A DNA stretch of 64,000 bases from Calditrichales bacterium MX18-03. GTDB lineage: Bacteria; Bacillota; Clostridia; Lutisporales; Lutisporaceae. The notes beneath the pieces are model-generated. The model was not told the origin of the DNA. It saw only the letters and a list, made by a program, of their open reading frames with translations, and made no database searches. The position numbers and the translations under genes are program-made. The first letter of the stretch is position 1. Each line of letters starts with the position of its first letter. The DNA is taken from positions 248,001 to 312,000 of the forward strand of contig JAJGRE010000004.1 of NCBI GenBank assembly GCA_021083345.1, read 5' to 3'. This document shows positions 51,831 to 59,356 of this stretch, one piece after another.

Positions 51831-53951
51831 TTATGCATGCAATTGTGTTCTCCACTCGTAGAGCTTCGTCATGTACAGTTCACTGAGCAGCTCATACAGC
51901 CTTTTACTGATCTCTTCCTCACCAGACGATTTGAGAAGCTTTTTCATATTGGAGCGACTGCTTATGAAGAGATAAAAGTCCCGCACGATGCTCTGGTACA
52001 CCATCCTTTTCGTTTCCGGCATCAACAGCACAACCACCATTTCTGCACTTCGTTCACAATATTGCTTCATCAGTTCTTTGTTGGTCCGGCACAGCAGCAG
52101 TGTATTATGGGTCCCACTCTCCAGATAGCAGCTCATTATGACACAGTCCTCCGCCAGCCGAAGTCCGTTCTTATTCAATAACTGTTTTGCTATCAGCTCT
52201 CTGTCATCCGCATCTTCGGAAAGCGCTTCGGATAGGGCTGTTATTAACTGCGCTTCATTTTTTATTTTCGGATCCGCCAGTATCCTATGGTTTTCCAATA
52301 TCTCTGTCACAAAGCTGCTATAGCTGACAATATGGGTAATATTGCTCTTTAAAAAATCCACGCTGACATTGCTGACGCTTGCTTTCTTATCCTCCGGCCC
52401 GCTCCGTCTCAACGCTTGATGGATCAGCAGCTTATCCTCCTCCAGGAGCAGTGGGTTGACGCAGATATTCTTTACAGGGCAGTTTTCAATCGGTAATGTG
52501 GAAATCACCAAATCAGCCTGCTTCTCAGAAATCAATTGGTCGGATACTTCATATGTGGACACGGTATCAGCTATCTCTATATCCTTGAATTCTTTTTCCA
52601 GACGGACGGAAAGCAGTCTTGACGAACCGATTCCACTAGGACAGGCTACGATAACCTTATACTGCCTTTTTGCGGCCGGTCTGCTTTTTTCTATAGCCGC
52701 CCCGAAGTGCATCGCGATAAAGCCGATTTCAGACTCCGGTATGTCTCTGCCCACACGCTGTTTCAACACTTCTGAAGCTCTTTCGCTGATTCTGTATATA
52801 TCGGGAAAAAGCTGCTTCAACTGCTCCAGCAGCGGGTTCCGTATATCCAGGTTCAACTCCAGCCGCCGGAGTGCCGGGTCAAGGTGACAGGCCAGGTCGT
52901 ACAGCAGCTTGTCGTTTTGCTTCAAATCGACGCCGAACTCTCTTTCAACGGTATCAATCATTTCCCAGGCTATCTGCATAAGTTCCTGCTTTGATATGGA
53001 GCCGTTTTCCCTTACTGTACCGTTATATACCCTGGCTCCTTTCAAATGCATCGTAATATAGCCTATTTCATCAATGGGTATCTCTATATCGAATTCAGAT
53101 GCTACCTTATCTGCCAGCTCACTTGCAAATACAAACTCGTTGATCCCCTTCAGCTCTTCAAGCAGCACTGGGTCGATGGAAATCTTCTCGTTATTCTTGA
53201 TTCTTTGTATTGCCAGGGCCAAATGGACCATGAGGCCTATGCTCGCACTCTCTGCCAGCCTGTATTCCAATCTCTTTTCCAGGCCGTATACGATGCCCTC
53301 AATCTTTTCTATGGAGCCCCTGTCTATCAGGTTCAACAGCCGGTTCCTGACATTGACCTGCAATACATTGGCTTTCATTCTCTTATTTGGTACGGTATCC
53401 TTAATGATCTGGATCAGTTCCTCTTCACTCAGGTTCTCATAAAGCAGGCTGATCATGGCTCTGCGGAAATCCTTCTCCTCGCCTGTTATATAGACGCCAA
53501 GTCCCGTTTTTCTGACCAGGGACAGATTGTACTTTTCCAGCCATCCCTCGACTTTATCCAGGTCATTGCTGATGGTACTGGCACTGACGCCCAGCTTGGA
53601 GGTAAAATAGTACAGCTTGGAAGGCTCTTTCTGCTGGAGCAGCTCAACCAGGAGCATTTTCTGACGGTCCTTGGGGATGTTCACAATAACGGACATATTC
53701 CCGCTGAGGATTTCCTTCAGCCTGATGCGGGTATCCTCATCGCCTGCCAGCTGAATACCCTGCCCCTGCTTTTTGATCAGCTCAAAATTATTCTTCTTCA
53801 GCCACGTCTCTACTTCAGGAATCTCTCTCAGAATGGTCCTTCTGGATACGCCGATTTCATCGGCAATTTGCTGGATAGTGACAACTGCATTTGCATCTGC
53901 AAGAAAGTGTAGAATGGATTTCAGCCTTAATTCCGGAATCATATCATTCAT
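51831..53951 (-). CDS. mtlR: Mannitol operon transcriptional activator MtlR
   Basis: A 706-residue PTS-regulated activator. Two N-terminal winged helices (VVTIQQIADEIGVSRRTILRE), two PRD domains (second ends ESEIGFIAMHFGAA), a GatB-like EIIB domain (IVACPSGIGSSRLLSVRL, phospho-Cys) and a C-terminal EIIA-like domain. Phosphorylation by HPr at the PRDs activates it and by the EII domains inhibits it. Start is ambiguous between ATG at 53951 and TTG at 53963; neither has a perfect site. First gene of the operon. Confidence 0.93.
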   Translation of the reverse strand: MNDMIPELRLKSILHFLADANAVVTIQQIADEIGVSRRTILREIPEVETWLKKNNFELIKKQGQGIQLAGDEDTRIRLKEILSGNMSVIVNIPKDRQKMLLVELLQQKEPSKLYYFTSKLGVSASTISNDLDKVEGWLEKYNLSLVRKTGLGVYITGEEKDFRRAMISLLYENLSEEELIQIIKDTVPNKRMKANVLQVNVRNRLLNLIDRGSIEKIEGIVYGLEKRLEYRLAESASIGLMVHLALAIQRIKNNEKISIDPVLLEELKGINEFVFASELADKVASEFDIEIPIDEIGYITMHLKGARVYNGTVRENGSISKQELMQIAWEMIDTVEREFGVDLKQNDKLLYDLACHLDPALRRLELNLDIRNPLLEQLKQLFPDIYRISERASEVLKQRVGRDIPESEIGFIAMHFGAAIEKSRPAAKRQYKVIVACPSGIGSSRLLSVRLEKEFKDIEIADTVSTYEVSDQLISEKQADLVISTLPIENCPVKNICVNPLLLEEDKLLIHQALRRSGPEDKKASVSNVSVDFLKSNITHIVSYSSFVTEILENHRILADPKIKNEAQLITALSEALSEDADDRELIAKQLLNKNGLRLAEDCVIMSCYLESGTHNTLLLCRTNKELMKQYCERSAEMVVVLLMPETKRMVYQSIVRDFYLFISSRSNMKKLLKSSGEEEISKRLYELLSELYMTKLYEWRTQLHA

Positions 53952-54031
53952 CAGCAGCTTCAACTCTTTTCAATAAAGTGAGGAACATTGAAACTTAGTG
54001 CCAAATCTAAATAGTCAATTTTCTTACTTTA

Positions 54032-54099
54032 ATTATAAATGGGCTATGTATGGTATTTCAACACATAGTACTGCGTTATTGTCACTATCACTAAGTGAC
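54032..54099 (-). promoter_or_regulatory. Promoter and candidate MtlR site of the mannitol operon
   Basis: On the minus strand TTGAAA (54056-54061) and TATAAT (54032-54037) are 18 bp apart. About 20 bp upstream of the -35, GTCACT and AGTGAC (54081-54086, 54094-54099) form an inverted repeat around 7 nt, a typical activator position. It resembles the GTCAC-type MtlR sites of Bacillus relatives. Confidence 0.6.
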
Positions 54100-54146
54100 A
54101 TCTCTCAATATTAAGGTGACAGAGCTGCTTAGCCCCTTTTGTTATA

Positions 54147-54175
54147 TAGACATATCGTTATTATTTTCTTATAAT
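54147..54175 (+). promoter_or_regulatory. Promoter of the small unknown gene at 54225
   Basis: TAGACA (54147-54152) and TATAAT (54170-54175) are 17 bp apart and point to the small gene 50 bp further on. Confidence 0.6.
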
Positions 54176-54224
54176 AGAAATAGAATTATTATACGAAGAC
54201 TATCCTTCATTCAGGGGTGATTTT

Positions 54225-54551
54225 ATGAATAAATGCCGCGAAGCCGCAGCTGCTGGTTCCAGCCCTTCTGTGGAAGCTATTCTTTACTGCAAGCTGGATC
54301 AGGCAGCCGTCTCAGATTTGGATCAGGCAAGAGCCCGGTTGATGACCCTAACCGACTTTGCCTATAGGCAGCTCTGCCCATGTGAAGAGAACCCTTTTTT
54401 GCCTGCCATTCTTGACGCCGAAACGACAGCTGCCTGCAAAGCAATGGTATGCGAGATCAAAACGGACCTTGGGAAACGCCTGCGCGAAGGGCATAAACCG
54501 GATAGCCCCGAAGCTTTGAAAGAAACAGCAGACTTGTTGGCACTATTGTAA
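54225..54551 (+). CDS. Small protein of unknown function
   Basis: A 108-residue soluble helical protein with cysteines at about positions 4, 22, 51, 53, 70 and 75. Phrases such as DLDQARARLMTLTDFAYRQL, and RLREGHKPDSPEALKETADL, indicate helices. I do not recognise a family. ATG is preceded by CAGGGGTGATTTT and the gene has its own promoter and terminator, so it is probably real. Confidence 0.6.
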   Translation: MNKCREAAAAGSSPSVEAILYCKLDQAAVSDLDQARARLMTLTDFAYRQLCPCEENPFLPAILDAETTAACKAMVCEIKTDLGKRLREGHKPDSPEALKETADLLALL

Positions 54552-54602
54552 AGAGCATAAAAAATTAACCTGGAATATATCCAGGTTAATTTTTTATGCT
54601 CT
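54552..54602. terminator. Bidirectional intrinsic terminator
   Basis: A 23-bp perfect stem (54552-54574 with 54580-54602), apex AACCTGGA and outer AAAAAA/TTTTTT segments, around a 5-nt loop. Convergent genes end on both sides. Confidence 0.92.
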
Positions 54603-54947
54603 CTATTCCCTTGCAAACCATACATTCTGTATCAATCCATCCCGCACCTCATAGATGGCAATGGCCTTCACCATTTCATTTTCCTTTAACCCGCGCACAT
54701 GCTCAAAATCAAGGATGAAATTGCCCAATACCATTCTATTTGCAATATCCGCATGCAGCTCCGGAATGGAAAACCGCTTCATATACCGTTCCCTCAGCGC
54801 TTCCTGCCCGGTCAGAAACGGCTGCGCTTCTCCCTGATTATACAGCTTGATATCCGCACTGTAAGTTGAAACAAAGCCTTCAATATCATGGGCGTTATAA
54901 TACGCCAACTGCATATCCACGACCTGTTCGGCTGTGGGCATCGACAT
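54603..54947 (-). CDS. SnoaL/NTF2-like fold protein
   Basis: A 114-residue protein with the polyketide-cyclase/steroid-isomerase-like cone fold: QLAYYNAHDIEGFVSTYSAD (first helices) and IAIYEVRDGLIQNVWFARE at the end. Members are small-molecule isomerases or binding proteins; no function can be assigned. The ATG at 54947 was chosen because GAGGAGG is 7 nt upstream, closer than two flanking ATGs. Confidence 0.82.
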   Translation of the reverse strand: MSMPTAEQVVDMQLAYYNAHDIEGFVSTYSADIKLYNQGEAQPFLTGQEALRERYMKRFSIPELHADIANRMVLGNFILDFEHVRGLKENEMVKAIAIYEVRDGLIQNVWFARE

Positions 54948-55036
54948 GTCCATCCCTCCTCTATTCATTATTCCTTTTCCTCTTAGTCTCATTGTAGCTT
55001 ACACACCGTTTGATATCAAACAGTACCTGCAAAATG

Positions 55037-55945
55037 CTAGCTGATTTCACCGGCCACCTTCTTTATCGTGTTGCTTTCGGCTTTTTCGCTGCATATATAG
55101 ACTGCACCTATAACCAATGCGCCTCCAAACAACTGTAGCAGTGTCACTTTTTCTTTTAGAATGATGCAGCTGGCTGTCACCGCCACCACAGGCACCAGGT
55201 TCATAATCACGGAGCACAGGCTGATCCCCAGGGCATCCATGGCATACACATAAAAATAGGTTGCCAGTGCGGAACAAAAGATACCCAGAAAGATCAAATT
55301 CAGGGCAATCGGTACCGTGACCGCTGCCCAATCAGTCTTTTCCAGCATGGCAAATGGGATCGTGAGGAGGGTGCCGAAAACCGTCTGGTAAAATACGATG
55401 ACCAACTCCGAGTATTTGTCAAAAAGTGCCTTGGTTGCCAGTGTATAGACAACCCATGCGACAGTAGCACCGAACATCATGGCATAGCCTGCCCAATCAC
55501 CCGTTCCGCCTTCGCCCCATAGCCCTGACTGTACAATAAAATACGTGCCTAAGACGGACAAGAGGACACTGGTCCACTTTCTGCCTGACAACCGGCTTTT
55601 ATAGGCGACTGCATCCGCCAGTATGGTCAGTACCGGTACGGTTGCAACAATCAACGAGGCAGAGGACGCCGTAATGCGTTTCATCCCGTTGTTCTCAAAG
55701 AAAAAGTATAGTGTGATTCCCAGGGCACCGGCGACAATCAGCAGCGGCAGATCCTTCTTATCCGGTCTCACCGCTGTTTTGTCAAACAATAACATGGCCA
55801 GCAGGACAAGAGAGGCGATAATAAACCGGAGCAGGGCTTGGGTCATAGGCGGAAGTACGGCCACCGTTACCTTTATGCTGAGGAAGGATAACCCCCACAT
55901 GGTTACTGCCGTAATAATCGCTAACAAAGGATAATGTTTTTTCAT
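55037..55945 (-). CDS. DMT superfamily (EamA) exporter, divergent from a MocR gene
   Basis: A 302-residue protein with ten helices in two EamA repeats: AIITAVTMWGLSFLSIKVTV at the N-terminus, NNGMKRITASSASLIVATVP in the first repeat and SVIMNLVPVVAV in the second. Exports an amino acid or related compound. It shares its promoter region (141 bp) with the MocR-type regulator, so it is the natural target of that regulator. Confidence 0.87.
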   Translation of the reverse strand: MKKHYPLLAIITAVTMWGLSFLSIKVTVAVLPPMTQALLRFIIASLVLLAMLLFDKTAVRPDKKDLPLLIVAGALGITLYFFFENNGMKRITASSASLIVATVPVLTILADAVAYKSRLSGRKWTSVLLSVLGTYFIVQSGLWGEGGTGDWAGYAMMFGATVAWVVYTLATKALFDKYSELVIVFYQTVFGTLLTIPFAMLEKTDWAAVTVPIALNLIFLGIFCSALATYFYVYAMDALGISLCSVIMNLVPVVAVTASCIILKEKVTLLQLFGGALVIGAVYICSEKAESNTIKKVAGEIS

Positions 55946-56017
55946 ATAAAGACACCTTCACATATTGATTTTGCGGACTTCACAACAGGAGCCCGGTATG
56001 CTACCCTAATAGCATAA

Positions 56018-56029
56018 GTCAAATTTGAC
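56018..56029. promoter_or_regulatory. 12-bp perfect palindrome in the EamA/MocR divergent region
   Basis: GTCAAATTTGAC lies between the divergent starts of the exporter and the MocR-type gene. It may be an operator; MocR regulators often bind direct rather than inverted repeats, so the match is only suggestive. Confidence 0.4.
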
Positions 56030-56085
56030 CCTGTTTTAAGCTGCAGTTCGTGATAATTTTATGGGGTCAGTTCAGGAGCAAGGTT

Positions 56086-57495
56086 ATGATTGAATTTACT
56101 TTCACCTTGAAAAAGGATGCTGCAGATCCACTGTATGTTCAGCTCTATCGTTATATCAAGCACGCTGTTCAGAACAGAAAAATTGCCGCTGATACCCGGC
56201 TTCCCTCGGTCAGAAAGCTATCACAGCACCTGAAGGTCGGAAAAAACACGGTGGAGACCGCCTACCATCAGCTTTTAGCTGAGGGCTATATTGAAAGCAG
56301 GCCTCGAAGCGGTTATTATACCTGCTGTCTGGATGACAGCCTTGCTTTGCGAGCCGGTATGAGGCCTGAGGTGCATCCCCCGGCGCTCCGGAAAAGCACT
56401 TTGCCCTGCCATTATGACTTCCGGTACGGTCAGATCGATCCTGAGCAGTTCCCAGCAAAAACCTGGCGCAGGCTGGTTATCAAGTCAATCAGCCCGGAAG
56501 ACGCCAGTCTGTATGATTACGGGGACCGCCAGGGCGAATACGGTCTGCGTATGGAGATTGCAAAATATATCTATCCTGCAAGGGGTGCCGCCTGTTCCCC
56601 GGAACAAATCATCGTTACGGCAGGCACACAGCAGGCTCTGGACCTCATTTGCAAACTGACCCGGTCATCCAACAAACGTGCTGCAGTGGAGGATCCCGGA
56701 TATGCAGGCGGAAGACTTATTTTAGAAAGCAACGGTCTCGAGCTACGCCCCATTCCCTTGACAGCATCGGGTATCAATCTGGAAAAGCTAGCTGAAAGCC
56801 AGGCCCAGATGGTCCTGGTTTCCCCTTCGCGCCAGTTCCCGTACGGCATCAGTATGCCTATCTCAAAGCGCTTGGCACTGCTGAATTGGGCCGAGAAAAC
56901 CGGTGCCTTGATCATCGAGAATGATTACGAAGGCGAGTTCGGGTACAACAGCAGACCGATACCGGCTTTGCAAGGTCTGGACCAGAACGGCAATGTCGTC
57001 TACCTGTACACCTTTTCCAACTCATTTCTACCATCGATCCGCATCAGCTTCATCATATTGCCGGAACCTCTGCTAAAACGATATCATGATCATTTCGCCA
57101 TTCTCGAGCAATCTGTTTCAAGAATGCAGCAGAAAACCCTACAGTTTTTTATGGCAGAGGGGTATTGGGAAAGGCATATTCGAAAAATGAAAAAGCTCTA
57201 CAAGAGAAAATGCCAGCTGCTTATCGATTCCCTGTCCCTCTGCCTTGGAGATAGGGCAGAAGTAGTTGGTAGCAGTGCCGGCATGCATCTCCTTCTGAGG
57301 GTAAAAAACGGCATGGGAGAAGCGGAATTAATAGAAAAGGCTTGGGAAGCCGGCGTGAAGATCTACCCTGTTTCCAATCTTTGGATGTACCCTTCTGATG
57401 CTGAGGAAAGCCTGATACTATTGGGCTTTGGCGGGATGAAGGAAGATCAGATGGCACAGGGAGTCCGGCTGTTGAAAAAAGCTTGGTCGGTATAA
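56086..57495 (+). CDS. MocR/GabR-type regulator with the PLP lysine replaced by Asn
   Basis: A 469-residue GntR-aminotransferase fusion. The winged helix (about 1-80) has LPSVRKLSQHLKVGKNTVET. The aminotransferase-like domain has VTAGTQQALDLICKL, SPSRQFPYGISM, IIENDYEGEF and PSIRISFIILPEPLL. In the motif TFSNSFLPSIR the residue that normally forms the PLP Schiff base is Asn312 (codon AAC at 57019-57021), so no internal aldimine can form. ATG at 56086 has AGGAGCAAGG upstream. Divergent from an EamA exporter and followed by a YczE-like gene, a neighbourhood typical of MocR regulators. Confidence 0.88.
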   Translation: MIEFTFTLKKDAADPLYVQLYRYIKHAVQNRKIAADTRLPSVRKLSQHLKVGKNTVETAYHQLLAEGYIESRPRSGYYTCCLDDSLALRAGMRPEVHPPALRKSTLPCHYDFRYGQIDPEQFPAKTWRRLVIKSISPEDASLYDYGDRQGEYGLRMEIAKYIYPARGAACSPEQIIVTAGTQQALDLICKLTRSSNKRAAVEDPGYAGGRLILESNGLELRPIPLTASGINLEKLAESQAQMVLVSPSRQFPYGISMPISKRLALLNWAEKTGALIIENDYEGEFGYNSRPIPALQGLDQNGNVVYLYTFSNSFLPSIRISFIILPEPLLKRYHDHFAILEQSVSRMQQKTLQFFMAEGYWERHIRKMKKLYKRKCQLLIDSLSLCLGDRAEVVGSSAGMHLLLRVKNGMGEAELIEKAWEAGVKIYPVSNLWMYPSDAEESLILLGFGGMKEDQMAQGVRLLKKAWSV

Positions 57496-57504
57496 CCGCC
57501 AAGC

Positions 57505-58182
57505 CTATTCTGCATTTATATCCTTCTTTTTATCCGAAAACAAAACAGCAAGCAGCTTTATATCATCGTCAATGAAACGATGCTGCACTGATTTGACATT
57601 AAACTTGAAAAGCTTGAAAGCAAACTGTACGAAATATCCCACGGCTAAAGCCATAAAAAGTGTCCCGAAGCCCACAAAGCCGCCCAGAAAATAGCCGATG
57701 ACCAAGACGCACAGCTCTATGGCATTCCGGATAAATCGGACAGATCTTCCGGTTTTTTTGGTCAGTGCCACCATCATACCGTCCCTGGGACCGGAGCCCA
57801 GTCCTGCGCCGATATAGAAGTAACTGGCTATCCCGATGACAAACATGCCCGATGAAGCCATGAGTAAGCCTGGAACGATTCCTTTGCTAACCGGAATGAT
57901 GCCGTTCAACATTAACAGATCCATGAAAAGCCCGATAAACAGCATATTGCAGAGTGTTCCCCAGCCAATCCGCTCGCCCAGCAGGCTGTCTGCAATGACA
58001 AGGATCAGGCCCACACCGATGCTGGCCTGCCCCATGGTAATGCCCAGCACATTGGAAAGTCCCTGGTGGAATACGTCCCACGGTGAAAGCCCCAGGCTGG
58101 CGTTGATGGTCAGGACAATCCCCACCGCATAGAGGAAAAGTCCGGTAAACAGTCTCAGCAAACGCTGCAATACAGTCTTCAT
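57505..58182 (-). CDS. YczE/YitT-type membrane protein
   Basis: A 225-residue protein with 5-6 helices. NASLGLSPWDVFHQGLSNVL near the N-terminus and GAGLGSGPRDGMMVALTKKT in the middle are signatures of the YczE family. YczE-like genes frequently neighbour MocR regulators (as with ycxD-yczE in Bacillus), as here, where the MocR gene ends 9 bp away. A membrane role linked to secondary metabolites or transport is assumed but unproven. Confidence 0.85.
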   Translation of the reverse strand: MKTVLQRLLRLFTGLFLYAVGIVLTINASLGLSPWDVFHQGLSNVLGITMGQASIGVGLILVIADSLLGERIGWGTLCNMLFIGLFMDLLMLNGIIPVSKGIVPGLLMASSGMFVIGIASYFYIGAGLGSGPRDGMMVALTKKTGRSVRFIRNAIELCVLVIGYFLGGFVGFGTLFMALAVGYFVQFAFKLFKFNVKSVQHRFIDDDIKLLAVLFSDKKKDINAE

Positions 58183-58299
58183 TAGGCTCTACCTTTCCAC
58201 GCTTCAAATTTCTGGCTACTTAGATTATAACCCAAAGCCGCTGCCTCAGCAACGGCTTTGTTTTGGATGGGGTTAATACCATCCATGCAGGATGCTGCC

Positions 58300-59220
58300 T
58301 TACTCGTGCGAATCCCTCTTAAGCATGGTTAACCCTTTCATGTATTGCAGCAGCACGCCGAATACAATAACGCTCAGGCCGATAAAAGAGCTTAGCAGTA
58401 TTTCCTCTTTCAGAAAAATGGCAATATAAATAAGCGATATGAACGGTGTCAGGTAAAGAAGATTGGAAATGATGTGGGTCTCGCCGCCTTCCAATGCTTT
58501 AAACCAGAAGACATAGGTCACGCCGTTGATCAAAACGCCGTTCAGGATCAGCCACAGCCAAGCTCTGAAGCTGGGCAGCACAAAGCTGGAGAATACCGCC
58601 ACTGTTGGAAGCAGGAAAATCAATGCCGAAAAGAAATAGATAAAGACGCTGATGGTATTGTCGAAGCTGTACTTCTTTCCCAGTACCGAAAATAATGCAA
58701 ATATAAAGGCACCGCAGACAGCAAGCAGATCCCCGCTGAGGCTGGTTAAGCTGAGCCCTGCGATATCTCCCTTGGTCGTAATGATAATAATACCTGAAAA
58801 GCTGATCAGAACACCGATCAGCTTTTTTGCCGTTACCTTTTCCTTCAGAATGATGAAGGACAGGACCAGTACCAGCATGGGCCAGGTATATGCCAGCACG
58901 AAGCCTTCCGAAGCCGTTGTCCGCTCAAAAGCGCCGTATAAAAGGACATAATAAAGGTAATTGCCTAGAAATCCTAAAAATGCCATGATGAGATACTCCT
59001 TGCGGCTATGCTTTTTCATTTCCAATACTTTGTTCTGCGTCAGCATCAAAACCGCCATAACAAGGCAGGAAAAAACGGTGGAATAAAACAGCGTCTGCAA
59101 GTTGTCCAGCTCTATAAGGATTTTTTTCGTCACAACCGGAATGGCAGCCCAAAGCAGGATGCACAAAGCCAGGTTGAAATAGGCAATTTGCTTCTTTCTC
59201 TTTATTAATAGGTCATCCAT
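58300..59220 (-). CDS. DMT superfamily (EamA) exporter
   Basis: A 306-residue ten-helix exporter: LALCILLWAAIPVVTKKILI at the start, ERTTASEGFVLAYTWPMLV in the first repeat and ALEGGETHIISNLLYLTP in the second. ATG at 59220 has GGGGAG 7 nt upstream. Apparently monocistronic; a GC-rich hairpin (AAAGCCG/CGGCTTT, about 58235-58260) lies downstream without a clear U-run. Confidence 0.83.
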   Translation of the reverse strand: MDDLLIKRKKQIAYFNLALCILLWAAIPVVTKKILIELDNLQTLFYSTVFSCLVMAVLMLTQNKVLEMKKHSRKEYLIMAFLGFLGNYLYYVLLYGAFERTTASEGFVLAYTWPMLVLVLSFIILKEKVTAKKLIGVLISFSGIIIITTKGDIAGLSLTSLSGDLLAVCGAFIFALFSVLGKKYSFDNTISVFIYFFSALIFLLPTVAVFSSFVLPSFRAWLWLILNGVLINGVTYVFWFKALEGGETHIISNLLYLTPFISLIYIAIFLKEEILLSSFIGLSVIVFGVLLQYMKGLTMLKRDSHE

Positions 59221-59272
59221 CTCAATCTCCCCCATTATAGATAAGCTACCCTATGTGACTTCAAAAATTTAG

Positions 59273-59318
59273 GGCAGTAGAAATTCCGCTGCTTAACAAG
59301 CTGCGGATCTCTACTGCC
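59273..59318 (-). terminator. Terminator of the phosphorylase operon
   Basis: GGCAGTAGA (59273-59281) and TCTACTGCC (59310-59318) pair, with an inner CCGC/GCGG stem. On the minus strand CTAAATTTTTG follows. Confidence 0.7.
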
Positions 59319-59356
59319 TCTATTATATACTAAATAGAAGTATAATCAAAATCCCA

